From Burkholderiales bacterium (GTDB taxonomy: Bacteria > Pseudomonadota > Gammaproteobacteria > Burkholderiales > SG8-41), in NCBI GenBank assembly GCA_030683105.1, contig JAUXMZ010000016.1, positions 1 through 64,000 on the forward strand: a stretch of 64,000 bases of DNA, in the 5' to 3' direction. This document shows, in pieces, positions 55,203 through 64,000 of this stretch. A program made the translations under genes and the position numbers. The first letter of the stretch is position 1, and each line of letters opens with the position of its first letter. The notes under the pieces are model-generated. The model was not told where the DNA came from. It was given only the letters and a program-made list of their open reading frames with translations, and searched no databases.

Positions 55203-56080
55203 TGAAAAATAATCTTGGAGCTATCCTGGTCGCGGTCGTAGCGGCTTTGATCATCGCGTCGCTTTCGATGTTCATCGTCGACCAGCGCCAGAACGCCATC
55301 GTGTTTCGCCTGGGCGAGGTGGTGGACATCAAGAAGGAGCCCGGCCTTTATTTCAAGGTGCCGCTGCTTGATAATGTGCGGTTTTTCGACATCCGCATCC
55401 TGACCATCGATACTGCGGAACCCGAGCGTTTTCTGACGTCGGAAAAGAAAAACGTGCTGGTCGACCTGTTCGTCAAGTGGCGCATCACCGATGTCAGGCA
55501 GTATTTCGTGAGCGTGGCCGGCGAGGAGACGCGGGCCCAGACCAGGCTGCTGCAGACCATCAATGACGGGTTGCGCGCGGAATTCGGTAATCGCACCGTG
55601 CACGACGTGGTGTCGGGCGAGCGCGACAAGATCATGGAGTTGATGCGCGAAAAGGCAAATGAAGATGCAGTGAAAATCGGCGTGGAAGTGCTCGACGTGA
55701 GGCTAAAGCGCGTGGATCTGCCGCAGGAAGTCAGCGAATCGGTCTATCGAAGGATGGATGCCGAGCGCAAGCGCGTGGCCAATGAACTGCGTTCGACCGG
55801 TGCCGCCGAGTCGGAAAAAATCCGTGCCGATGCCGACAAACAGAAGGAAGTCATTCTTGCCCAGGCTTATCGCGATGCCCAGCGCGTCAAGGGTGAGGGC
55901 GACGCCAAGTCGACGGCGATTTACGCGCGAGCGTATGAACAGAATCCGGAGTTCTACGCTTTCTCCCGCAGTCTTAATGCCTACAAGGAAAGCTTCAAGA
56001 GCAAAAGCGACATGTTGGTGCTCGATCCCGGTTCGGAGTTTTTCAAATACCTGAAATCGGGCAGCAAGGCTGGGAAATAA
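55202..56080 (+). CDS. hflC: FtsH protease regulator HflC
   Basis: 292 residues: an N-terminal membrane anchor (about 5-25), then an SPFH domain (NAIVFRLGEVVDIKKEPGLYFKVPLLDNVRFFD region) and helical segment ending LDPGSEFFKYL, typical for HflC. It is translationally coupled to hflK. Confidence 0.96.
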   Translation: MKNNLGAILVAVVAALIIASLSMFIVDQRQNAIVFRLGEVVDIKKEPGLYFKVPLLDNVRFFDIRILTIDTAEPERFLTSEKKNVLVDLFVKWRITDVRQYFVSVAGEETRAQTRLLQTINDGLRAEFGNRTVHDVVSGERDKIMELMREKANEDAVKIGVEVLDVRLKRVDLPQEVSESVYRRMDAERKRVANELRSTGAAESEKIRADADKQKEVILAQAYRDAQRVKGEGDAKSTAIYARAYEQNPEFYAFSRSLNAYKESFKSKSDMLVLDPGSEFFKYLKSGSKAGK

Positions 56081-56143
56081 CGGCCGGGGCTGGGCCTTTT
56101 ACGTGCATGCGTGTTTTCGCGTGACGATTGCGAACCGGCCGGT

Positions 56144-56332
56144 ATGAGCAATACTTTGCTGACCGCGCTCGCCCTGATGCTGGTCATCGAGGGCATTCTG
56201 CCCTTTTTGGTGCCCGGGACCTGGCGCGAGGCGTTCCGGCGTCTGATCGAGATGGGCGACGGGCAGATACGCTTTATCGGACTGACCTCCATGCTCGCCG
56301 GTCTGCTGCTGCTGTACTTTGTGCGGCATTGA
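56144..56332 (+). CDS. yjeT: YjeT family small membrane protein (DUF2065)
   Basis: 62 residues with two transmembrane helices (about 4-22 and 40-60) and the conserved EGILPFLVPGTWREAFRRL. Function unknown. It normally stands between hflC and hisZ or purA, as here. The frame opens at 56111, but the ATG at 56144 with a CCGG-rich leader gives the family's length. The heptamer array before hisZ follows it. Confidence 0.87.
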   Translation: MSNTLLTALALMLVIEGILPFLVPGTWREAFRRLIEMGDGQIRFIGLTSMLAGLLLLYFVRH

Positions 56333-56346
56333 TCGTTGCAGCATCA

Positions 56347-56462
56347 AGGATTCAGGATTCGGGATTCCGCAAAAGCAACAGCCATTCTCTACTATAATCT
56401 TCCCCTGAATCCCGAATCCCGAATCCCGAATCCCGAATCCCGAATCCCGAATCCCGAATCCT
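56347..56462. repeat. Inverted heptamer array between yjeT and hisZ
   Basis: The left arm (56347-56369) reads AGGATTC, AGGATTC, GGGATTC. The right arm (56407-56462) is seven perfect GAATCCC heptamers plus GAATCCT. The spacer of about 37 bases contains a TATAAT (56393-56398). The right arm ends one base before the hisZ ATG. Confidence 0.85.
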
Positions 56463-56463
56463 G

Positions 56464-58949
<2,486 letters not shown>

Positions 58950-58950
58950 C

Positions 58951-59053
58951 TTGTTCCAAGTTTAATGTTCCAGGTTCAAGGTTGGCTAAAACCAATTCGC
59001 TTCGCGAACAGTCGATTTTGAACCTTGAACCTTGAACCTTGAACCTGAACCTG
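58951..59053. repeat. Inverted heptamer array between purA and tRNA-Leu
   Basis: The left arm (58951-58985) reads GTTCCAA, GTTTAAT, GTTCCAG, GTTCAAG, GTTGG. The right arm (59018-59053) is four perfect TTGAACC heptamers and a degenerate tail. The 32-base spacer holds a small TTCGC/GCGAA hairpin. On the minus strand this lies just downstream of the tRNA-Leu gene and might act as its 3' end signal. Confidence 0.8.
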
Positions 59054-59064
59054 TAACTGAAGTC

Positions 59065-59151
59065 TGGTGCCGAGGAAGGGACTCGAACCCCCACAGTGTT
59101 GCCACCGCCAGGACCTGAACCTGGTGCGTCTACCAATTCCGCCACCTCGGC
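59065..59151 (-). tRNA. tRNA-Leu(CAG)
   Basis: 87-base class II tRNA on the minus strand: acceptor GCCGAGG/CCTCGGC, anticodon loop TTCAGGT (anticodon CAG), variable arm around TGGCGGTGGCAACACTGT, T-loop GTTCGAGTC, encoded CCA. Divergent from rnr. Confidence 0.96.
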
Positions 59152-59165
59152 TTTTGAGGCTGGCA

Positions 59166-59194
59166 ATTCTAACTTAAGGCGTCAATCGAATCAA
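59166..59194 (-). promoter_or_regulatory. Promoter of tRNA-Leu
   Basis: Read on the minus strand: TTGATT (59194-59189), a 17-base spacer and TAGAAT (59171-59166), 14 bases before the tRNA 5' end. The -35 hexamer touches the rnr start codon on the other strand. Confidence 0.55.
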
Positions 59195-61498
59195 ATGAAT
59201 CAACGTAAAACCCGGACTACCCGGGCCGCGGGCAAGTCCCGCAGCAAGACCGAGGCCAAACCGGCCACCGGCAAATCCCAATCCCGTAGTACAACCGCAG
59301 CCGTTTCCGCGGTGCGCGCCGCTGACCCGTTTTTCGAGCGCGAACGGCTCAATTACGACGAGCCGCTGCCCAGCCGTGAATACATTTTGCAGGCGCTGAC
59401 CGAACAGGGCGTTCCCGTTTCCGACGGCAAGCTCGAGCAGTTGCTGGAGATCGCCCCCAATGAACGCGAAATGTTTGCGCGCCGGCTATCGGCGATGGAG
59501 CGCGAGGGCGAGATCATGCGCAATCGCCGCAACGCGATCTGCGTCGTCGAGAAACTCGACCTCATCCGCGGCCGCGTGCAGGGGCATCCGGATGGTTTCG
59601 GCTTTCTGATCCGCGATGAAGACGGGCCCGACATGTTTCTCGGGCCGAAAGAGATGCACAAGGTGCTGCATGGCGACCGCGTGATGGTGCGCCAGTCGGG
59701 AACCGACCGCCGTGGCCGGCCGGAAGCAAAAATCGTGGAGGTTCTCGAGCATGCACACCAGCGCCTGGTGGGCAGATTGTATGCCGAGCACGGCATCCTG
59801 TTTGTGGTTGCCGAAGACAAACGCATCAGCCAGGATTTGCTGGTGCCGCAGCCCGAAGTGGGTAACGCCAAGCCGGGGCAAGTGGTCATGGTGGAAGTCA
59901 TCGCGCAGCCGACCAAGCATGGCCAGCCGGTGGCGCGCGTGATCGAGGTGCTGGGTAATTACGCCGATCCCGGCATGGAAATCGAGATCGCGCTGCGAAA
60001 GCACGATCTGCCCCATGAATTTTCTGAAGAAGTTGAGCGCCTGAGCGAAGCGTTGCCGGAAGGCGTGACTGCTGCCGACCGGCGCGGCCGCGTGGACCTG
60101 CGCGATCTGCCGCTGGTGACCATCGATGGCGAAACCGCCAGGGATTTCGATGACGCGGTGTTTTGCGAGACGCGGGCCGGGGGCGGTTTCCGGCTGGTGG
60201 TGGCCATAGCCGATGTCAGTCATTATGTGAATCCCGGCGACGGGCTTGATCGCGAGGCGTTGTTGCGCGGCAACTCGGTGTATTTTCCGCGCCGGGTGAT
60301 CCCGATGCTGCCCGAGCGGTTGTCCAACGGCTTGTGCTCGATCAACCCCGAAGTCGAACGTCTGTGCATGGCGTGCGACATGAAAGTGGATGCACACGGC
60401 GAGGTCGAGTCCTACCAGTTTTCCTCGGCAGTCATGCGTTCACACGCGCGCCTGACCTATACGCAGGTGGCGGAAATGCTGGCCGATACGCGCGGCGCGG
60501 CGGCGCAACGCTACCGCGAACTGTTGCCGAACATCGAAAATCTCTACCGTCTTTATGGCCTGCTCGCCAAATCGCGCGCGCGGCGCGGCGCGATTGATTT
60601 CGAGACCATAGAAACCCAGATGATATTCAACGATCAGGGCAAGATCGAGCGCATCATTCAGGTAAAACGCAATGATGCGCACCGCCTGATCGAAGAGTGC
60701 ATGCTGGCGGCCAACGTGTGCGCATCGGATTTCCTGCACCAAAACCATCATCCCATGTTGTATCGCATACACGAGGGCCCGACGCCGGAAAAACTGGTGG
60801 CATTGCGGGATTTTCTCAAGGGCTTTGGCTTTAGTCTCGATGGCGGCGATGAGCCGCATGCAAAGGACTATGCGAAGCTTCTGGCGCGTATCAAGGACCG
60901 ACCGGATGCGCAACTGCTGCAGACGGTGATGCTGCGTTCGCTGCGGCAGGCGGTCTACAGTCCCGACAACGTCGGGCATTTCGGACTGGCATACGAGTCC
61001 TATACCCATTTCACGTCCCCGATCCGGCGCTATCCCGACCTGCTGGTGCACCGCGCGATCAAGGCGGTGCTGGCCAAAAAACGCTACGAACCCGGTAACT
61101 GGCATGATCTGGGCGCGCGCTGCTCCATGACCGAGCGGCGGGCCGATGATGCCACGCGCGATGTCGAGGCCTGGTTGAAGTGCTACTACATGCAGGACAA
61201 GATCGGCGAGTCGTTTGAAGGCAGCATCAGCGGGGTCACAGCGTTCGGTGTCTTCGTTGCGCTCGACGGCGTGTATGTCGAAGGCCTGGTCCACGTATCC
61301 GATCTCGGCAACGATTACTTTCACTTCGACGCCGGCAAACACCATCTGATGGGCGAGCGCGGCCACGAGCGTTATCGGCTCGGCGACCGCATGCGCGTCA
61401 AGGTCGCGCGGGTGGATCTGGGCACCAGTAAAATCGATTTCGTGCTGGATACCGAAAGCGCGGGGACTGCGCCGATTAAGCCTATCCAGAAAAAATAA
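59195..61498 (+). CDS. rnr: Ribonuclease R
   Basis: 767-residue 3'-5' exoribonuclease that degrades structured RNA. A basic N-terminal region (KTRTTRAAGKSRSK), cold-shock/OB domains, an RNB catalytic domain (DFDDAVF, with the acidic metal ligands), and a C-terminal S1 domain (SFEGSISGVTAFGVFVALD). The frame runs from 59096, but that part is antisense to tRNA-Leu. The ATG at 59195 has only 43 bases between it and the tRNA and no obvious ribosome-binding site or promoter of its own. Confidence 0.95.
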   Translation: MNQRKTRTTRAAGKSRSKTEAKPATGKSQSRSTTAAVSAVRAADPFFERERLNYDEPLPSREYILQALTEQGVPVSDGKLEQLLEIAPNEREMFARRLSAMEREGEIMRNRRNAICVVEKLDLIRGRVQGHPDGFGFLIRDEDGPDMFLGPKEMHKVLHGDRVMVRQSGTDRRGRPEAKIVEVLEHAHQRLVGRLYAEHGILFVVAEDKRISQDLLVPQPEVGNAKPGQVVMVEVIAQPTKHGQPVARVIEVLGNYADPGMEIEIALRKHDLPHEFSEEVERLSEALPEGVTAADRRGRVDLRDLPLVTIDGETARDFDDAVFCETRAGGGFRLVVAIADVSHYVNPGDGLDREALLRGNSVYFPRRVIPMLPERLSNGLCSINPEVERLCMACDMKVDAHGEVESYQFSSAVMRSHARLTYTQVAEMLADTRGAAAQRYRELLPNIENLYRLYGLLAKSRARRGAIDFETIETQMIFNDQGKIERIIQVKRNDAHRLIEECMLAANVCASDFLHQNHHPMLYRIHEGPTPEKLVALRDFLKGFGFSLDGGDEPHAKDYAKLLARIKDRPDAQLLQTVMLRSLRQAVYSPDNVGHFGLAYESYTHFTSPIRRYPDLLVHRAIKAVLAKKRYEPGNWHDLGARCSMTERRADDATRDVEAWLKCYYMQDKIGESFEGSISGVTAFGVFVALDGVYVEGLVHVSDLGNDYFHFDAGKHHLMGERGHERYRLGDRMRVKVARVDLGTSKIDFVLDTESAGTAPIKPIQKK

Positions 61499-61527
61499 TA
61501 ACTCATTGATATTAAACAACATTAAAT

Positions 61528-62271
61528 ATGGCTGAGTTGCATATACTCTACGGTTTTCATTCGGTGATCAGCCGGCTGCGCCAGAATGCTGCAGGCGTGA
61601 AAGAAATCTATCTGGACAGCGCGCGCAACGACCGACGCGCGCAGGATCTGGTGCGCCTGGCCGAGAGCCATGGGTTGCGCATCATCAAGGTCGATGCCAG
61701 GCGCCTCGACGGCTTGACCGGTCATGCGAGTCACCAGGGCGTCGCAGCGCGCGCTGAGGCGGCGCAGCTGCCAACCCACATCGATGATGTGCTGGAGGCG
61801 CTGACTGAGCCTGCGCTGCTGCTGATCCTCGACGGTGTTACGGATCCGCATAATCTGGGCGCATGCCTGCGGGTGGCGGATGCCATGGGGGTGCATGCGG
61901 TGATCGCGCCCAAGGATCGCGCCGTGGGTCTTAACGCGACGGTCGCCAAGGTGGCAAGTGGCGCCGCCGAAACCGTACCTTATATCGCCGTGACCAATCT
62001 TGCCCGCACCATGCGCGAACTGAAGGAACAGAACATCTGGCTCGTCGGCGCTGACGAGAACGGCAGCCAGGACCTGTATGCGGCCAGCTTCAAGGGCGCG
62101 GTGGGGTGGGTGCTGGGCGCTGAAGGCGAGGGGTTGCGGCGGCTTACCCGTGAAACCTGTGATGAACTGGTGCGCATCCCGATGCTGGGCGCAGTCGAAA
62201 GCCTCAATGTGTCGGTTTCCGCCGGCATCTGCCTGGCCGAAACCCGGCGCCAGCGCCGCTCACGCGGGTAA
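61528..62271 (+). CDS. rlmB: 23S rRNA (guanosine-2251-2'-O)-methyltransferase
   Basis: 247-residue SPOUT methyltransferase, with an N-terminal L30e-like RNA-binding domain and the SpoU motifs [27 protein letters not shown] and [14 protein letters not shown]. It follows rnr by 29 bases, the conserved order. The AT-rich leader ATTGATATTAAA recurs before the exonuclease gene at 18128. Confidence 0.96.
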   Translation: MAELHILYGFHSVISRLRQNAAGVKEIYLDSARNDRRAQDLVRLAESHGLRIIKVDARRLDGLTGHASHQGVAARAEAAQLPTHIDDVLEALTEPALLLILDGVTDPHNLGACLRVADAMGVHAVIAPKDRAVGLNATVAKVASGAAETVPYIAVTNLARTMRELKEQNIWLVGADENGSQDLYAASFKGAVGWVLGAEGEGLRRLTRETCDELVRIPMLGAVESLNVSVSAGICLAETRRQRRSRG

Positions 62272-62275
62272 GCAC

Positions 62276-62303
62276 TTGAAATTCTGTCAACTTCCGGTAT
62301 AAT
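62276..62303 (+). promoter_or_regulatory. Promoter of the rpsF-priB-rpsR-rplI operon
   Basis: TTGAAA (62276-62281), a 16-base spacer and a perfect TATAAT (62298-62303). It begins immediately after rlmB and leaves a leader of about 85 bases before rpsF. Confidence 0.75.
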
Positions 62304-62345
62304 CCGCGCCTTCGGTTCAGGCCACTTTGGCCCGGACGCATCCTT

Positions 62346-62373
62346 GCCTCACCGTTAACGCATGACGGGAGGC
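62346..62373 (+). promoter_or_regulatory. Leader hairpin of rpsF, candidate S6:S18 autoregulatory site
   Basis: GCCTC (62346-62350) pairs with GAGGC (62369-62373), a bulged A follows, and CCGT pairs with ACGG around a nine-base loop. A bulge next to a CCG is the hallmark of the mRNA site bound by the S6:S18 complex in other bacteria. It lies ten bases before the AAGGAG ribosome-binding site. Confidence 0.5.
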
Positions 62374-62396
62374 TTAACCCATAAGGAGACTACTTG

Positions 62397-62792
62397 ATGC
62401 GGCATTACGAAATCGTATTCATCGTCCATCCGGACCAGAGTGAGCAGGTGCCGGCGATGGTCGAGCGCTACACCCAGCTGGTGACCGGCAAGGACGGCAA
62501 GATGCACCGCCTCGAAGACTGGGGCCGCCGTCAGCTGACCTACCCCATACAGAAAATCCACAAGGCGCATTACGTGCTCATGAACATCGAGTGCGACAAC
62601 GCGACGCTGGACGAACTCGAGCACGCGTTCAAGTTCAATGACGCGGTGCTGCGCCATCTGACCATCAAGATGGACGGTCCGGTCACCGCGCCTTCGGCGA
62701 TGATGAGGGAAGAAAAATCCAGATCGCTTAATCCGTCGAACGAGGACGGCGCCAAGCCGGCAGAGGTGGCGGCAGAAGGCGCGGCCGCCTAA
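62397..62792 (+). CDS. rpsF: 30S ribosomal protein S6
   Basis: 131 residues: a ferredoxin-like fold that binds S18 and the central domain of 16S rRNA ([36 protein letters not shown]). The C-terminal tail is charged. The start is the ATG at 62397 with AAGGAG eight bases upstream; a TTG lies just before it. First gene of the S6-PriB-S18-L9 operon. Confidence 0.98.
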   Translation: MRHYEIVFIVHPDQSEQVPAMVERYTQLVTGKDGKMHRLEDWGRRQLTYPIQKIHKAHYVLMNIECDNATLDELEHAFKFNDAVLRHLTIKMDGPVTAPSAMMREEKSRSLNPSNEDGAKPAEVAAEGAAA

Positions 62793-62795
62793 AAA

Positions 62796-63110
62796 GTGGA
62801 AATCAACGCAGTCGCGCTCAACGGCGAACTTGCCGCAATCGAGCCGTTGCGCCACACACCCGCCGGCATACCGCTGCTTAATTTCAAACTGACGCACAAA
62901 TCACGGCAGGTCGAAGCCGGATACAAGCGCCAGGTGGAGTGTGAGATGAACGGGGTGGCGATGGGGGACGTGGCGCTCGCAATGGCGCGGTTGGCAGCAG
63001 GACAGGAAGTCCGTTTAAGCGGCTTTCTGAACCGCAAGAACCGCATGAGCACGCAACTGATACTGCATGTTACGCAAGCACATTCGTTAAAGGAAAACAG
63101 CAATGGCTAG
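62796..63110 (+). CDS. priB: Primosomal replication protein PriB
   Basis: 104-residue single-strand-binding-like OB-fold protein used in replication restart with PriA. It starts with GTG at 62796, four bases after rpsF, and overlaps rpsR. Its presence inside the ribosomal operon is conserved in beta- and gammaproteobacteria and suggests descent from an SSB gene copy. Motifs include [13 protein letters not shown] and the conserved VALAMARL. Confidence 0.94.
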   Translation: MEINAVALNGELAAIEPLRHTPAGIPLLNFKLTHKSRQVEAGYKRQVECEMNGVAMGDVALAMARLAAGQEVRLSGFLNRKNRMSTQLILHVTQAHSLKENSNG

Positions 63111-63378
63111 ACCATTCAAGGGCAAGGGCAAGGACAAAGGCAAGGAAAAGAAGAAGGGCGCGCTGTTCCGCCGCCGCAAGTTCTGCCGTTTTACCGCCGA
63201 GGGCATCAAGGAAGTCGACTACAAGGATATCAACATCCTCAAGGACTTCATCAACGAAAACGGCAAGGTCATACCGGCGCGCATCACCGGCACCAAGGCG
63301 CGTTACCAGCGTCAGCTGGGGATCGCGATCAAGCGCGCGCGCTTTCTGGCGCTGCTGCCGTTCACCGATCTGCACTAA
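63103..63378 (+). CDS. rpsR: 30S ribosomal protein S18
   Basis: 91 residues, with a basic, Lys/Gly-rich N-terminus ([15 protein letters not shown]) longer than in E. coli, then the conserved [20 protein letters not shown] and [14 protein letters not shown]. Binds S6 in the 30S platform. Overlaps priB by eight bases. Confidence 0.98.
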   Translation: MARPFKGKGKDKGKEKKKGALFRRRKFCRFTAEGIKEVDYKDINILKDFINENGKVIPARITGTKARYQRQLGIAIKRARFLALLPFTDLH

Positions 63379-63391
63379 GGAGCGCTAGATT

Positions 63392-63841
63392 ATGCAAATT
63401 ATCCTGCTGGAAAAAATGGCGAACCTGGGGCAGTTGGGCGACGTCGTCAAGGTCAAGGACGGGTTCGCGCGCAATTTCCTGATCCCGCACGGCAAAGCGA
63501 AGCGGGCGACGACCCAGAATCTCGCTGAATTCGAAAAGCAGCGCGCAGAGCTCGAAAACGTGCAGGCCGAGGTGCTCAGGCAGTCGCAGGAGGCTGCGGC
63601 GAAACTGGACGGGCTCATGGTGCAGATCAGCCAGAAGGCCGGCGTCGATGGCAAGCTGTTCGGCTCCGTGACCAACATCGACATTTCCGAAGCGCTCAAG
63701 AAACAGGGCTTTGATGTGCCGAAAGCGGCAATCCGCATGCCGGAGGGGCCGCTCAAAGCGATCGGCGATCATCCGCTCAAAATCGCGCTGCATACCGATG
63801 TGGTGGTCACCATCACCGTCTCGGTGCTCGGAGAGCAGTAG
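63392..63841 (+). CDS. rplI: 50S ribosomal protein L9
   Basis: 149 residues: the N-terminal rRNA-binding domain ([19 protein letters not shown] with the conserved NFLIPHGKA), a long connecting helix and a C-terminal domain ([10 protein letters not shown]). The stop is followed one base later by the terminal inverted repeat element. Confidence 0.98.
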   Translation: MQIILLEKMANLGQLGDVVKVKDGFARNFLIPHGKAKRATTQNLAEFEKQRAELENVQAEVLRQSQEAAAKLDGLMVQISQKAGVDGKLFGSVTNIDISEALKKQGFDVPKAAIRMPEGPLKAIGDHPLKIALHTDVVVTITVSVLGEQ

Positions 63842-63842
63842 C

Positions 63843-64000
63843 GCGTCGGAGGGCGGAAGAGGGATCGGCATAACGCGGAGCAGGGACCCGCTTGCGGGAT
63901 GCGACCGTGGAGCCGATCGTGGGCGCGTCGCGCTAAGGCCGATCCCATGCGTGTCTGCGGGGTCAGATCCCCAAGGGGTCCCTCTTCCGCCCTCCGACGC
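63843..64000. repeat. 158-bp element with perfect 22-bp terminal inverted repeats
   Basis: GCGTCGGAGGGCGGAAGAGG at 63843 and onward (22 bases, 63843-63864) is the exact reverse complement of 63979-64000. Inside are further pairs: GGGATCGGC with GCCGATCCC, CCCGCTTGCGGG, and CCCC-AA-GGGG. No coding frame is evident. It could be a miniature transposable element, a repeat of the REP/BIME kind or a large structured 3' end of the rplI transcript. It may continue past the window. Confidence 0.75.

Noticed and set aside
56407-56462. CRISPR array
   Set aside because: The GAATCCC units and the other tandem arrays have 7-9-base units with no spacers between them, and no cas genes are nearby.

Overview
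The window is a continuous stretch of a betaproteobacterial chromosome, GC-rich and almost entirely coding, with most genes on the + strand. The class call rests on gene order: serC-serA-pheA-hisC-tyrA-aroA-cmk-rpsA-ihfB-lapA-lapB-pyrF-hldA-hldD-cysM, then ndk-rlmN-pilW-rodZ-ispG-hisS-yfgM-bamB-der-hfq-hflX-hflK-hflC-hisZ-purA-tRNA-Leu-rnr-rlmB-rpsF-priB-rpsR-rplI. Both runs, with hisZ next to hflKC and priB inside the S6/S18/L9 operon, are typical of Betaproteobacteria. I cannot name the genus from this evidence. There is no rRNA, CRISPR array, prophage or transposase gene.

Layout. 0-7.9 kb: serine and aromatic amino acid synthesis, with the chorismate branch running into cmk. 8-10 kb: rpsA and ihfB. 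10.2-15.4 kb: LPS assembly control (lapAB), pyrF, the heptose branch of inner-core LPS, and cysM. 15.4-18 kb: a ydbH-ynbE-ydbL set for lipid transport between the membranes. 18-24.4 kb: a PolB-like exonuclease, rlmD, a Bax-inhibitor-type membrane protein, queD, an Xre regulator, lysC and three tRNAs. 24.5-33.8 kb is the most accessory part: a nitronate-monooxygenase-like flavoprotein with an FlK-like thioesterase, two small proteins of unknown function, an NYN/OST-HTH protein divergent from a cyclase-FHA protein, a DUF1932 dehydrogenase, an MFS transporter, a dienelactone-hydrolase-like enzyme and gamma-glutamyltranspeptidase. 34-36.3 kb: accA-tilS. 36.6-43.3 kb: two tandem TAXI-type TRAP transporters with fused permeases, the first behind a well-placed FNR-type box. 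43.4-64 kb: the conserved housekeeping run listed above.

The most unusual signal is not a gene. Nine loci carry inverted arrays of very short (7-9 nt) degenerate tandem units: one tandem array, a spacer, then the complementary tandem array. Most loci use a different unit, but the architecture is the same. Seven sit directly upstream of a start codon (serC, pheA, hisC, tyrA, accA, der, hisZ), one lies between purA and tRNA-Leu, and one is inserted in frame inside tilS. Several replace the normal ribosome-binding region. Separately, a 158-bp element with perfect 22-bp terminal inverted repeats fills the space after rplI to the window end.
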